Shown: positions 12,283 through 26,680 of the stretch, piece by piece
Position numbering within the stretch: position 1 is the first letter of the stretch
Layout of the letters: each line of letters begins with the position of its first letter
DNA from: Prunella strophiata
Lineage: Eukaryota; Chordata; Aves; Passeriformes; Prunellidae
Length of the DNA: 64,000 bases
Assembly (NCBI GenBank): GCA_036583965.1
Contig: JAZBQD010000015.1
Coordinates: forward strand, 83,525,309 to 83,589,308
Reading direction: 5' to 3'
Position numbers and translations under genes: made by a program
The notes under the pieces: model-generated
What the model saw: only the letters and a program-made list of their open reading frames with translations
Database searches by the model: none
Told to the model about the DNA's origin: nothing

Positions 12283-12373
12283 AATAGAAAAGAAAAAACA
12301 AAAAAAACCCCAAAAAACAAACTAACAAAAAAACCCCACCCACCCACCAAAAAAAAAAAAAAAAAAAAAAAAA
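12283..12373. repeat. A/C-rich low-complexity block ending in (A)25
   Basis: Short C runs (CCCC, CCCCACCCACCCACC) separated by A runs, ending in 25 consecutive A at 12349-12373. In the transcribed strand it becomes T-rich with G runs. Confidence 0.9.
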
Positions 12374-12616
12374 GGAAGAAAGAGCAGGGGGCTGGAGGTA
12401 CAAAAGTCAGACAAGAAGCCCCAGCATCACCTCTGAGATGGTACAAAATAGCAGCAAGGGTGCAACAGGAGAGGTCAATGCTCTCAACTGCCCCCATCAC
12501 AGCTGAAGTACCTCTGGCAGGAAGAACCTCCTGTCCCTGGCAGTTCTACAAGACAAATCTCATGGCACAAATTAACAGTGCCTGAGAGAGTGGGAGGCAC
12601 AGATCCATGCCTTAAC

Positions 12617-12634
12617 AAAAAAAAAAAAAAAAAA
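12617..12634. repeat. (A)18 homopolymer
   Basis: Eighteen uninterrupted A. Confidence 0.95.
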
Positions 12635-14602
12635 GAATGGCAGGTACATTACACTGATACAGTTCTATACTTCTGAAGGTCAGGAATTTGAAGCTCTATC
12701 ACTGTAAACTGGATATCAAAATAAGCATAGAAACAGCTGCAGGGATATGCAGTCCCTGAGTGTGTGATAGCCCAGGGCCTGAGGAGCTTTTCTTGCAAAC
12801 TTGTGAATCAATGCTCTAGTTCAAAACCCCACCCTCAGTACCAAACACCTTGCCCCTGATAAAAACCTAATTCAAGTGCTTGCTGTTAAACAAAATTGAC
12901 ATTTGCTTTGAATAACTGGATTATAGCTGAGTCCTCCCATAAGAGAAATATTAATCAGCAAAACAGTAGTAATAAAAAGGGCAGAGTTAACCAGCTTTTC
13001 TTCTGTCTTTCTCTTCTGTGCATGCAAACACAGTTGCAGAAGTTGCTATTGAGACCATGACCTATAAAGTAAATTATTTAATCATTTGGACTTTGCTTTC
13101 CAGCCTGTTCCCTAAGAATTACTCTATTCTCTTCACTTGGTGAGCAGCTCAGAATAGTTACTTTTAAAACTAAATCCTTGTCTTCCTTAAGTTCTTTTTG
13201 TTCCCTGCAAAAGGTTCATTCTCCATGAACTAAAAATTTAGCACAGCCCTGTATAACAGGAATAACAGAAGTAAAATTACATTTTTTTCCCCCACCCCTT
13301 AAAAACAAACATGAAATCTATTTCCTCAGATGTACATCTGCTTCATGCTCTGCTTGGATGCAAACAGCCTTCATGTGCTAATGCCAGAAGTTATTTTTTG
13401 GACTGCCTAGATCTGATTTAAGGAATTTCCAAATACGCAAATGAATGTGGGTGAGGGAGAAGGGGAGAACTCCCCAAGTAAACAATATTCACAAATATAT
13501 TTAATGCTGTCTATTAAATGTAGTTGGTGAGCCTAAGGAGAAAGCACTCTTTCAGAACAGAGGTAGACCCTCACTGGTGGGTGGAAGAGAGACACAAAAC
13601 TGGTAAAACCAGAGTTGGCTCTGCAACCAATAATGACCCCTGAAGTCTGTGTGCTTCTAGGGACTATTTGCCCAGCATGGGGGCTGTCCCCTCTGGGGGA
13701 TGGCTGAGCCATAAGCCTGCTAACAGGAGTGAGGGCTGCAGAGTAGTGCCCTGAAGTGAGGAAGAAAAAGCCCCAAGAGAGCCAGATACTTTGAAACCTA
13801 GCAGAGAAAGGGGATTCCCAGCCTTCTCCAGCCCCACCTCCCATTTGGAAAAAAAAAACCATGAAAAATTCAAATGGACATTTTACAAGCTGGAAAAATT
13901 AGAATACACACGGCCTGTACCTTTCCAGAATTTGCAAGCCAATGTATTTCCTCTTTACAAGGTGTTCAGTTCTGGACAGAAGATCTCAGAACCTGTAACC
14001 TGCAGAACCCTCAGGCTGATGCTTGGTTTTACCCACATAAGCATGTCCAAACCAAAGCCTTAGGAAGCAAGCATCCCATTGTCCTGTTGGAGACTGCACA
14101 TTCTCCCTGTGACTCCCTGCACATAATTTGGCAGTGCTGAGGCACTTTGTAATCTGCCTTTGAGGACCCACCAAGCACAGCTGTTACACGAGGGAGCACC
14201 TTGTATTTCCTGGCAAGCAACACCTTCCTCTGCACCACAGCCCTACCAGATGTAAACAACTGGAACCTGCACTCCTGGGGCATGAATGGTTTCCAAACTC
14301 CCACCTGGGATGCCAAGCAGATGTCTGCATGCATGAGCACCTATCAGCATGTGGCCACATGAGACCACTGGTGACAGCAACGCAGCTGCAGCATGGCACC
14401 TGAGAAGATGCAGTTCTGCTGCCTGAAACAGCCACGTTTGCCACAAAAAAATACAGTTCCTTGCAACAGCTGGTGGTTTTCCAGGATCATTTATCAGAGA
14501 TGTTAGTGAAGGGTCCCACAGTAGGAAATAGTGGAGCTCCCTCATCACTTCCCACTGCTGCTCCAGACCACACAACTCTTTAAACAAAGAGATTGGACTT
14601 AC

Positions 14603-14705
14603 GAGTTCACGCACAACACTACGATGTTTTTCCACAGGTTCCTTGTTCCCACCACTTTAACAATGCAGACTTTCTTTGGTCTCCTGGTGATTTCCTTTTC
14701 CAGCT
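14603..14705 (-). CDS. SLC22A23: SLC22A23 coding exon: central cytoplasmic loop and start of TM7
   Basis: A 103-bp internal exon with acceptor TGTTTCAG and donor GTAAGT, entering in phase 1 and leaving in phase 2. In the family frame it encodes ELEKEITRRPKKVCIVKV, the end of the large TM6-TM7 cytoplasmic loop, then GTRNLWKNIVVLCVNS, the start of TM7. The basic TRRPKK patch and NLWKN are clear family matches. In the frame imposed by the literal sequence of the preceding exon, this exon instead hits a TAA at 14657-14659 after 16 codons. Confidence 0.95.
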
Positions 14706-17300
14706 CTGAAACAAACCAAATCAGAATTATCATTTCACTGAGGAGAATGAGAAGATTTACTTGTGACCTAAGATATTCTGAGGGATGTTCTGGAGGGCAG
14801 ACCACTATTGATTACATTTACAGGAGATATAAAAACACTGAACTGCCTGCCTAAAGTCCAGCACAGGTTGTTCCTTTTCTTCCAGGCTTCCCTTCATCTT
14901 CTTGGGGCAAAAGAACTAAGAACTCCTTCATACTCCAAACCTTCTCCCAGTTAGAAATGTGTATGTAAAGTGGGAGCAGTATGGAGCTTGACCCCAACAA
15001 GCATGATAGAAAATTTCTTGAAGAACTTCAGGATTCTGTTAATTTTTAGAACCCTCCACAGGGTGGACTGCACTCGTGCAGGTACAGACTCTGCTCCCTT
15101 TGTGCAATGCAAACCTAAAAGGTCATAGAAAGGACTGGAGCTCAAACTCATTTTTCATGAGTCATCTTTTGAAGTTTGTTCAAATGCAAGTTTCAGAATG
15201 AAGTGGCTAGGACATTATGTCAGCTCATCCATCTTCCACTCCACTCCCTTTTCAAATATTTAAGTTTTTTCTGATGGATGTCCTAAATGTTAAGACATTT
15301 CCTTAAAGGAAAATCATTGGCCATCAGCAGCTGTGGTGTCTTTGCACTTCAGAACTAAAGCCCCACCATGTCCTTCCAGTGCTGGGCAGCTTCAAATGAA
15401 CTTTTCTTTGCAATGCTGAAATAACACACAAGCCTTACAAATGCTTGCCTCTGATACCTTTGTTGGCATGGGGCAATAATGAAGGGCACTGCTCATTTTT
15501 CAATTATCATTAAGTTGGAGCTTGAGCACCTACCTAAGCGTGCCAAAGCAGCCACTGTTTCCAAGCTACCGGACCAGTGAGCAACAAGTCCAATAAAAGC
15601 AGGAGAAGCTGTAGCTATAAAGAAGCATCACAAAAATAATGCCCACCAAGAGCACAGAGTAGGTCTGTTTCCTGGGGTAAAGGCTTTCACTGCTGCTTTC
15701 TAGCCTGTGTTTAAAGGCAGCAGCGTGGCCCTGTTGTGAAGGGTGCACGGGTTCCCTTCGTGCATATGCAATGAGCTCGGGTGTCCTCAGCTGCCCACAC
15801 TGGCCTGGCCTGCCCTGACCTCTGCCTCACTCTGCTGAATAGCAACTTCCTAAAGAGATGCAAGCCAGGAGAAAATAAAAGCAAGCTGGGGGGGAGGAGG
15901 GTTTAAAAAAAAAAAAAGTCACCTGAATTTACAAATGAAACAAAAACCACATTTGCCAGCTATTATTTGAAAAGTGCATCACAAAAATAATAAATCAAGC
16001 AAACACTGTTTACATGCAAATACTTGATCTATTAACTGCTCACAGGTCACTCCCGGTCTTCTCTCCAGAGTAACTACTGGGAAAGCTTCTGACAAAAGCA
16101 GCAAAGGGTATTTATGTTAGTGATTGTACTTGGGCAGAATATTGCTACACTACTTTCCTACCAACCTGATAATGGACATTTCTCCCCAGAATCTATGCAT
16201 TATGAGGCACACAAAAGCAGAACAACCAAGGTGGAGCAAAAGAAAAAAAAATAATTAAATTAATATCTGTATTACAGAAACCCTCTTCAGACTCAGCAAT
16301 GGATCGGGGCCATGTAAAAATATAAGCAATAAAAAATTTGGAGCCTAATCTCAAAGAACAAGGTCAAAATCATTTTTGTCGCAAGATTCTAGGGAGGAAT
16401 AAGTGGGAACAAAATAATTCAGGACAATGGAAGCAGATAGATAAAACATAATTGTAAAGGCCATGATTGAGCCCAGGCCAAACCTTCTACAGCAAAAAAA
16501 CTCAAAGCAAACACTAGAAGAAGCACAAGGGTTCTGAAAGGCTGTTGGTGGGTGTTTACTATTTCAGCCGAAGGGTAACAATGAAAGTCACTACCCAAAC
16601 AACACAGACTGCACAGATTTCATATGGACAAAAGGGTTCACTCAAACTAAGAATTACCAGATCTGGCCTATAAAGTAAAACATTTCATCCTCTGTCAGCA
16701 GAAGGTACACATGCCATATTCTTCAGATTTTCTTAATCTCATAGTGCTTTTTGTTTGTTTGTTTCTCAGAGAAATTTTTGCTTTTTTCTTTCAAGACAGA
16801 GAGTAGACTTACTTGTAAATACATGCTGTATTAAGCCACAACTTAACAAAATTAAGAGAAGCAATGATCAACTTGGCTATGCTTTTCTTTGCAACCAAAC
16901 ATTATTTTGCCCTCCACTCCTGCTTTGTTCATCCATTAGGTCTTCCTATAATCCATATGTTCTTTGTTTATTGTCATGCATCCTTCTCACCTGCACTTAG
17001 GCCTCCCCTTTTAACCTTTCTCATAAGGCAGTGCTCTGAACCAGTTCCCACCAGTGTTTTTCACTGAACTGCTGTTCTGCCCTCAATAAGGGCTCACTTG
17101 GTTGTGTGAACTGTCAAATAGCTCCTGTGTCAGCTGCAGTGAGGATCACACACGACATGGGAGCTCACCCCTTCTCCACCCTACTCATGCAGCAGTCTTT
17201 CTGCAGTGGACCCTTGATTCTGCTTTCATGGGGGTTATGGATACATCACAGCATTATACAAAAATGTCTCGATTCCAGATGTAACAGCATTACAAGCATT

Positions 17301-17370
17301 AAAAAAAAAAGGAAAAAAAAAAAAAAAAAAGCAGAAAAAAAAAAAAAAAAAAAAAAAAAGGGGAAAAAAG
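17301..17370. repeat. A-rich tract
   Basis: About 70 bp almost entirely A, broken only by GG, GCAG and GGGG. U-rich in the pre-mRNA. Confidence 0.95.
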
Positions 17371-18780
17371 AATCTGGTCTCAAACTTTACACCAAAGAAT
17401 GCAAACACAACCTGGTTTTTATTGAGAGCCTTGTGACTCCACCAGCTATTTACACCTCCATCTCTCTACGATGTTGTTAAAACTCCAAATCTAAGTAACC
17501 TGCTTTAGATGAATGACTTGTCTCCAAGTCTCCAACACAATCCATCTTTCTGATGGCTTTCTCCCTCCTTTGCTTCTAAGAATACTAGTGAGATATTCAC
17601 CTAAAATCCCCACTGCACTGCAAAATTAATGACCTGCAATAACCAAAATATCATTATAATAAGAAAAAAAATAAGCTATGTGACTTGCAAAAAAGTAATC
17701 AGCTACAGAACTGGCTCTCACATAAGTGACCTGCTGTCTTTGGAGGGAGCCTGTCTGCATGAAAGGATCTGCTCTGACTGACTTTGATGAGCATCAGGAG
17801 AGTGACAGCTCTCAGGCTGACTGACTACATAAGTCAAAGTTAAGATATTAAAAGTCAAACCAAAGCCTATTAAAACCTCATAGAAGCAAACTATTTTGCT
17901 CTCAGGACTAACACCAGAAAAACTCCCTGTACCCGCATCTTACTCTTTGATTTTACACTGAAGTCACCAGTACAGAAGGAATTTGCATTAAATGTTTCAG
18001 TTTTGATTTATCAAAAGGGAGAGTGTGGAACAAAAATATTTCTATCCATTTATTCAGAGGCCCCTGATAAGTTTTCCCATACTCCAGAGCCCACACACAC
18101 TCTAGCTTCCTATTCAGGGACTCAGTAGGAAAACTGTCAACAAGCTAACTCTTTTATCTCTGTGGAAATTAGAACTATTCACTGGGAGACTTTAAAAGTC
18201 TCATGGGAAGGGGAACCCTACCAGCTCCCAACTCACAAAGCTGCTGAATTCTCAAGGGACCCTCTGCATTTCAGGAGCATGCCTTTCAAAATCAGAAAGT
18301 ATCTTTAGAGCCTTCAGATCAAGCCACCCATCTCTGCATCATTTGGCACAGACAAAACAGACAAAAGCCCAAATCAAGCTGCTGAAAAATTATGTCCAAA
18401 ATGACAAGTGTCCTGTGGTGATGGACTTCTGCTGGATTTTTCTGGCTGCTAAACTATACTGCCAGTAGCTCTTTGAACATGAAAAGATCTATGGAAGCCT
18501 AGCACAGAGACTCAATCAATCCCTGGAGCACGACAGCTCTGCAGCAGGAGGTGGACCAGTCTGAAACACAGAGGTGAAGCAATCTATTCTCAGGCAGGCA
18601 GAGTTACTGGTACACAGGTTTATTTATACCTTCCAGGACTTCTGTCCAGTTCTCAAGCCATATACACAAATTATGAGGTAAGTAAAATACTGACTGATGG
18701 GCAGAGAGCGATAAGGGATAGAAAAATAGAAATCATAAGTGGATAGCAGGACATTAGTAGTGGGATGACTCATCTTATTT

Positions 18781-18794
18781 AAAAAAAAAAAAAA
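18781..18794. repeat. (A)14 homopolymer
   Basis: Fourteen uninterrupted A. Confidence 0.95.
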
Positions 18795-20423
18795 TCTTGT
18801 TTAATAAAAACCCTCAGAAATGTACCAATAAGGTCTGCTGGTGACAAAGTAAGGCACTACCTTACTATCAAAGGTAAATAAAATGCAAATGGGTCGTTGG
18901 AGGGAACTGGGTGAGCTTGAGATCCAGCGTGTGGCAAAAGCAAGTGAAAATGTGAAATACAAGGCAAAATTCTCAGTGATTGAGGGGAAATGCTCCTGGT
19001 GGAAGATAAGCAAAACCTGTGTTGGACTTGGTTATGTACTAGTTGAACACAAGTAACTATATGGCACCGGTTTAACGCAGCCATGGGGTATTTGCAATTC
19101 AGACAATGAAATACTGGAATTCTTTTACAATTCTGATCATCAATATTTGAGAAACTAAAGCTCTGGCAAGCCAGATTATTGTGTTTATAAATGGAGAGAA
19201 GATAGAAGAGAACTTCATCTCTAGTACAGGAATAGGGCTGCTCTCTTCTCATACAGCATGAGGAAAAAGAGATTTAAGATAGGGCACAGACAGGACCAAA
19301 TGGGAAAGGGAAAAAGGAACAAACCCAGACAGCTATAATGTATTTGAACTGAATGCTAAAATGTACCTGCAGTACAAGAGGAACTTGGAGACTGGAATGG
19401 CTTTCTAACAAAAGCACTGGACATAAATACTAACAGCATTTAAAATAAGCCTCCTTTCAGGAGAGCAACTCTGTAACTCTATAACAGCTAAGGACTGGTT
19501 GTAATGATTTATTTCAATCCTCCAATTTCTAATTGCATTCAAAAAAGATTGGAAAGTCAGACATAAGGTTGCTGTTGCAATCTTCAATTGCTCATGTGCA
19601 TTATGATACAGCATTTAGATGATCACACATTAGTTTTTCCCCCAGAATGTTCACTGCAGTCATCCAAGGGGCAGGTATTAAAGACATCTCTGCCTTTCCC
19701 ATTCAACATGTATCCCTCAGCCTCATTATCCAAACTTCCAGTGAGTACAAAATAGATTTCCTTAGAGACATTCCTACAGTGCTGTCAGAATATACATGTA
19801 TTTCATAAATGCAAATCTCTACCACTTTCTTGTAAGAGTAAGGACAAAGATTACTCCTGTTTTGCAGGCAGGGAGATAAAATAGAGAGGACTCGTGTCCA
19901 GAATGAGGAAAAAATCATGCAGCAATAACCCTTGTAGGTGTTGATATAAATGCTCCTATCTTTCTGCAAATCAAGCCCCAGAATTACATGCTAGAGACAG
20001 ACACTGAAGAAATTGTGATTAGTGACAGCACTGAAAGGGCCTGATTCCAGGGAAATCTCCATCACTGTACAATAACATCCCTGACAGACCCAGAGAATGT
20101 GTACAGCTCTTCTGGAGGTATTCAGCTTCATTTCCCCAACACTGTCCTTTTTCCTTCTGCAACCCTCTGCCTCATTCACTACACACCTTCCAAATTCTGC
20201 AACAAATGAGGAACAGACAACAGCTTCATCCCCACATCATCGTCCATCCTATGCACTGATTCGTCCATCCTAAGCCCTGTGGAAAAAATAGGTTGTAATC
20301 ATGTTATTAGAGGCTGTATCATCATGCCTTCATGCCAGGAGGCCAAGCAGGGGTTGCCCAGGCAACCTGATTTCTTGCATTTCCCAGAGCATGACTTGTC
20401 AATGCTTTCTAACATCACCAGTG

Positions 20424-20425
<2 letters not shown>

Positions 20426-20460
<35 letters not shown>
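20426..20460. repeat. (A)35 homopolymer
   Basis: Thirty-five uninterrupted A; the longest pure A run in the window. Confidence 0.97.
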
Positions 20461-20461
<1 letters not shown>

Positions 20462-21227
20462 CCAACAACACAAAAGGCACCTGCAATGTCCTTGTGTGGA
20501 GCTGTGGCCATCAGGAGATTGCAGATACCCACACATGCATTGCTGCTCTCTGTTGTGGGAGCTATGGAGAGCTGAGCAAGCGAGTTGGGTAGCAGGGAGG
20601 GGTGAAGCAAACATTTTAGGAGTGGATTTTGCAAAAAAAGAGTTCTGAGAATGAATCCTTGGGCTTGAGAGCTTGCTCTGGGAGGAGGGGGAAGCAAATG
20701 ATTGCAGTCTCTTTGGTCTCCATGCTCTAGCTCTCCTCTTTTACTCCTCTACAGAATGTTCTTCCTGCATTGCTTCCCCCCAGTCCCTTGTTGCCCTTGC
20801 CTCTCTAAATCCCCTCCAACTATCTTTATTCTTTGCTCCCACAACTTTTTAAAGTCTCTTATTTCCTCTCTTCTCTGGCCACTGGTCCCCTCTTACTGCT
20901 CTCCACTTTCACTTGGTTCTCAAGATCTCTGTCCTGTCCTGCACATCCACATCCAGAGTCACCAGCCCTCTCCCCTCTGGTGCCCGTGGGCTGGGGAAAT
21001 GCCAGCAGCACCAGGGCTTGCTGCCAGCCCTCTGCCCATGGCTCCTGCCCTGCAAAGCTGGCTCCTCTGGGAGCATAGGTAGCACTGTGCACAAAGAGCC
21101 AGTGTGCCAGCGGGGCACAAATCAACAGGCTGGAGTGCAGCCAGTGAGAGCCTGCAGAGGAACTCAGCTTGTGAGAAAGAATCATTCAAACTGAAACAGA
21201 GGCTGACAGCCCCCTCTTCTTTCTTTC

Positions 21228-21246
21228 TTTTTTTTTTTTTTTTTTT
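21228..21246. repeat. (T)19 homopolymer in a pyrimidine tract
   Basis: Nineteen T within a longer C/T stretch from about 21211 to 21258. Confidence 0.95.
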
Positions 21247-24200
21247 CTTCCCCCTTTAAATTTTCTAGCATATTTGGCTTTTCCTAGTGGCATCAAAAGG
21301 CACATTCTCAGTTGAGTCCACCCTTTTTTCCCCCTGACCCCTCCAAAACCTGATGCTGCCAGATATCACTGCTACCGTTGCTAAGGATACAGTCATGGCA
21401 TGCATGGGCTCTCCTCTTCCATTGCTGTAAGCCAGGAGAAGAGGACCTAACTGACTGGTTTTGCCCTTCTTAATCACTATCATGTACAGCACATCCTGAA
21501 AGAGTTGTGCAAACTCCACCAGTTCCTGCTACTGGACAACAGGAGCCCAGCAGGAGAAACCCAGACCCTCCTGAAACTGATTTAACATACAAGAGGACAA
21601 CAGAAATCACTGGCTGGCTATTTAAGAAAAAAAATGGAGATATAAAATTTCTGTGGCTGACACACAGCCTTCAAGCAGCACCTTGAACTGTTTTAACTAC
21701 ATTTCCCACATATACCTGACCACCCTCTGGGAGCTGCATGGAACACTTAAGCACTATTAAACACCTAAAAAACAGGGTCTGGCAAAGGAGGACATCTGGC
21801 AGGTTTGTACTTCACTATCACATGGAATCACCTGCATTATGGAACCAGAAAACTTGCTTTTCTTCTCCAGCTAATACACTCCTCATCTATCACAAGCTTT
21901 AACCCAGTAGTGTAGTGATAGGTGTGATGGTTTTAAGGAAATGAGTAAAGCTTTGTAAGGAAAGAGACCAACTTTCAGACACAAGGCATTTTCACCCTTC
22001 CCTCTGCTATTTACCCAGTGGAAAAGGAAAATGCACATAATTACACAGATTCAAGCCTCATGCTTCGGGAAATAATATATGTAGCAAAACAAAACAGAAA
22101 AATAGCTTATGTTTAAAGAAAAGTAATGGTGGCATGTTGTTCAGCAGCAAGAAAGGTGAAAGATAATTAAATTTTTTTCTTCAAAGGGAAACTTCCCTGA
22201 AAACCACAGCTTTCCTAACTGCAATGCACACACATACACACACAGAGTACTTATCACCACCATACCCCTGCATCTTCTCCAGGTTGTGTCCTGCATGCTA
22301 AAGCACTGGCATCTATTTGGCTGCTTTACCTTTGCTGTCCACCTTTTGTGATTACATCAGTATTATTTCTCTAAGCTTAGAAGGGAATTTTGGGAAGGAA
22401 CAGCTACAACCTCTCTGCCCACAGGAGCACTGCTAGTTTGTGCTTCCATCCAGAGACGAGCAAAAAGGGAGCTTTGTTTTTCCAAAGCTGGCCAAGCAGT
22501 TATTTTCATGTTTAGGAACACCTGAAATGTCTCCCCACGCAGGGGAAGCCAAAGAGAACTGCACAGGGGTGGGTTTCCATGGAAGCATCACGTGAGACAC
22601 TTGGGTAGCTGCTGATGCAGCAGTGTCTCCAGTGGAGCATTTCCAAGCAGAGCATTTCCCAGGGCACCCAAACACAGCAGGGCTGGGTGCTGGTGCAGCC
22701 AAGGTCAGCTTGCAGCAGAGAATCTGTTCCAGGCAACAACCAGACCCTTCAACCCCACACAGAGAAAAAGAATGCACTCTATAAAAATAATGAAAGCCAC
22801 CTAAAGTGTAACACACCTTTAAAAGGTGTAAGGACGGTTGGTGCTTTAGGATTTCTAATTCTCCTAAACACTCTTTTCTCCTGTTTGTTAAACAATCTTC
22901 ATACTTCCTTATCACTTATGACACTAAGGTCAAAATGACTGTCCCACAGCTGCACTGAGTTGCATGTTTGCTTCTCATTCTACAGGGAAACAAGGAAGAG
23001 ATGGTGAAGTTTCTGAAGAAACTGGTAGTGAAAAACCTGTACTGAATTAATATTATCAAAATATTTAATTTGCTCATGATTGAAGCTGACTTTTTTGGGT
23101 AATGCTTTGAAACATCTGTCAACAAAATTCAGCAAGCCTGTTTTAAAAATGACATTTCAATACACAGTTGAATAAAAATAATTTCCTTGATGCAAAAACA
23201 TATTTAGACTTCTATTTCTAAAAGAGGGCAAAGTTTAAAGCCAACTGGTGAAATTTTGAGTCAAAACATACTAGGGGTAATTTAACCAGGTCTAATTCAC
23301 CTATGTTTCTTAAGCATTAAAGAAGAAAACTCAACCACATAAACCCAAAAATCTCATTATAAAGGCAAACTATTCCTGCCCAAAATCACAAGGTATACCA
23401 AGCACTCAAAAATAAAGGAAAAAAAGTCCCTTTATGCAACCAACATCAGCCCTGGGACAGGCTACTGAAGATAGGGGCAATGTAAATTTACAACACTCTA
23501 TCAACACCCCTTGTCTCACTTTAATTTGTTTCCCATGTAAGCACACTCCCACCCCATCTTGCTGGCTGGGCATTGCCCATCAGCTGCCCATCCCTCATTT
23601 TCTCCTGGAAGGGGTTGTTATGGCAGCTGCTGGACCTTTCAGCTGCAGCTGGATCACTGTCTGGACTCTTAGTTGCTGTCTTTAGAGACATCTCCCAGGA
23701 GAGCACTGGCAACCACTCCAACCCAAAGGATTGTCAAAACAGCAGATAAATTTTGCTTCCTTTGTCCCCACCTCCACCTCACATATGGGCCACTTCCCCA
23801 TGGAGCAGAGGCCCTACAGATGGTTAGTGGCACACTCCACTACAGGCAGTGCAGCCAATGTACAAGCAGAAGCCTTCAGAAGGCAGTGGAAATGGTGTAA
23901 TTCTTCAGAAAGGACTATCAGCCAGAAAGGAATATCATTGCTCGGAGAGCAATTCAAAATTAAATTTTCTTGCATCTCAGAAATACTTTGTCCTCTTGAA
24001 CACTGTTTCTTTTTACTATGGGACTCATATCAAGTGCCAAAATAGGTATATATGAAACTCCTGTAATGATCTGTTATATTGGATACACTAATTTGATTGG
24101 TATGTATGAGCAAAATTACAGTGGGATTTTCAGCTGGAAGGGACTGCAAGTGAGCAGTTTATCATTTAAATGCATTGGGAGTAATTCAATCACAGGAGGC

Positions 24201-25975
24201 TGTTACAACAATGCAGCGAGGAATAATCAACAGCAACACAATGGCCCCTAACTGGAGCAAAACAGTTTCCAGCCCTTTCAGATGGAAAACAAAGAATAAA
24301 ACAAATCACAAACAAAAATCCCTCCGCACAGATAGGAAAGCTCAACAATGGAATCAAGGGAAAACAAGGGATATCTGCATCAGGCTCAATGGCACCCTTT
24401 CTCCCAGACAAGTACCAGTTTTTTACCCATTCCATGCTAGAGCAACTATGGGCATGTTATTACAGCACACAAGAGCTGAGAAAGGGCTCCTTCTCCTTCC
24501 TGACCCACTGCAAGATACAAGGCCTGCAGCTTGATCACATTCTTAATTCAAGAATCCTACTGTTTTCCTGTCCTCACTCAGACCATCAACACCCCAAAAG
24601 AGAGAGATGGTCCTTCCTCCAGTAGTTTTTAGTTAATCTTATTTAATTCTTTTGATAATGCTCCTCTGTTACTCTTCCTACAGAAATGCAGCTTCCCCCC
24701 AGGGCTTTAAGTGTGGGGCTGCAGAAAGAGTTTAAAGAGAAAAAGTGAGGGAAGAAATAATAAAAAAACCCAACAATCTCATCATCAACAAGGAGGCAGA
24801 AACGACCATGTTCTGAATCATTTATAAATTGTGAATGGTGTTGTATTGTCAACTGCTATATCTAAATGTATTTGCAGTCAGAGGATAGTATCAAGGCGGG
24901 CAATAACGTTTTGTTTTTCCACATGAAAGGGAGTCCCCTCCTTAAACAGGAGTGTACTCCTACCATGAAACTGCTGAGAAAAGTAATCAGTCACAAATAA
25001 TAGTCATAAAGCCATTTTGACATTTAGCATTCCTCCAGTGGGCAATATCATTATACATGGCTTAAATAAATCCCTCCAGCACACAGTTGTGTCTTTACAA
25101 TTTTCCTTAAAGGAAACTCAGGTAATTAGCTTTTTCTTTCCCCTAAAATACATTTTACTTCCTCTACAAATTCAAGAAGCTGACTGACAAAAGCCAAGTT
25201 TAGGAATTGGTTGGGAAACTCCAAGACTGATTGGTGGCTCAGGGACCCATAATTTCTCAAGATCCATAATTTATTCCGAGGAAGACCTGCAAGAATGAGG
25301 TGGGGGGCTATCAACAAGTTAATGACAACTCTCACACCCCTAATGCTTTTCAAAACTTTACCAGAAAAATGGCATTTACACTGCAAAGCCATGTTGTGTG
25401 ATGCAGATCCAGGAACTGTAACCTCAGACACACAATTACATGCAAGCCAGCTAATTAACACCAGTGTGCTGACTGCACCAAAAATCACACCAATGACCTG
25501 GGTATGTACACCAGAGATCCTGAACTGGGCTTTTCATCCCTGACTGATGGAGATTGCTTTATTCATTAGGACACTGATGTTAATGGTGACAGTTTTCTAT
25601 CCTGGATTAAGGCTGCTCCAGAGGTGACTGATGCCTTTAACACTGACTGATGGAAACTACAGTTACCCCAGAGACCTTTGACAAGGATCAGACAAATACA
25701 GAAGCATCACTTCTACCCACTGGCAGAGCTACTGGCTGAGGTTCCCCTGCAGCCCCTGGGGTCAGAGCAGGTAGTGTTGGCAAAGTGGGGGAAATGTTTC
25801 CACCATTTTCTGACAAGTGGGTAGTCTGAAACAGATTGCAAATGACAGTGCAAAATGGGTGCTTATGGGCAGAATCAAGCCTGTGAGAAGGAAAAGGGGA
25901 GCCTGAACCAAATCTGGCCAGTGTACTGGGGAGATAAAGATCCAGAATCTCTTTGCCTTTGTTGTAATTAGACAA

Positions 25976-25990
25976 ACACACACACACACA
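25976..25990. repeat. (AC)n microsatellite
   Basis: Seven and a half perfect AC units. Confidence 0.9.
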
Positions 25991-26551
25991 TGCACAGAGT
26001 CTCTTCTGTACAGCAATCTGCAAGACAGGATCTTGACTATTTCAGTGACAATTTGGTGATGAGGGGAGCCAGCTCTTTCTAAAAGCATCAGTAAATCAAG
26101 GAATTGATACTTCAGACTCTCAAGCAAAAACTGCACCCTACCACTGTCACTTGCAGCAACCCCCCATCCCTAAAGCAGCATCACTCAGATGATGCAGGAG
26201 AGGAATGCAAAACAGCTCTTGGAGCAAAGCTTTAAAGAGAAACTCTAATGTGGTTTAAGTTTCCCATGGGGCTGGCACTTTAGAATAGGGGGTTTGAGTG
26301 CTGCTGCTTCTCCAAACCAACAGAGTAAGTGTTGGGTGATGGGCAGGATCCCAGCAAGCAGCTTCCTCAAAACACAGTTTCCAGAGGCACACAGAGCTGA
26401 AGGCGCACTCTTGTAGCCATGGTAAAATTCTTCAAGAGATGTCTCTAAAGACACAGGGCACTGCAAGACAAGACTATAATTACTAGGACTGTTCAACAGG
26501 CCATGTAGTTTTTAACACAGAGCTGGAGTTTGGAATGGATTATCAAGAGCA

Positions 26552-26577
26552 GAATGAATGAATGAATGAATGAATGA
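26552..26577. repeat. (GAAT)6.5 microsatellite
   Basis: Six and a half perfect copies of GAAT, about 100 bp downstream of the donor of the frame-disrupted exon on the transcribed strand. Confidence 0.95.
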
Positions 26578-26680
26578 GATGATTTACAGGCAGTAAATAG
26601 ATAATTTAATTCTGGGCAGTGATGCCACGTGCAGGCTTTGGAGAAGAGCTGAGGGATTGGCAGTTGTCTGTCCAACTCAC

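Larger units (their letters stand above)
11580..14602 (-). other. SLC22A23: SLC22A23 intron between the TM7 and TM8-9 exons
   Basis: GT-AG intron of 3.0 kb (donor GTAAGT, acceptor CCCCCAG). It contains the A/C-rich block at 12283-12373 and another A run at 12617-12634. No further gene or mobile element recognised. Confidence 0.85.
14706..26680 (-). other. SLC22A23: SLC22A23 intron of 12 kb
   Basis: GT-AG intron (donor GTGAGT, acceptor TGTTTCAG). It holds long homopolymers at 17301-17370, 18781-18794, 20426-20460 and 21228-21246, a short AC repeat at 25976-25990 and a GAAT microsatellite at 26552-26577. I recognise no exon, RNA gene or transposon in it; the longest open frames (about 130 codons near 20300-21190) are low-complexity or lack any family signal. 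Confidence 0.85.

Noticed and set aside
20301..20648. Lys-rich frames across the 35-bp A run
   Set aside because: Created by the homopolymer; low-complexity artefacts.
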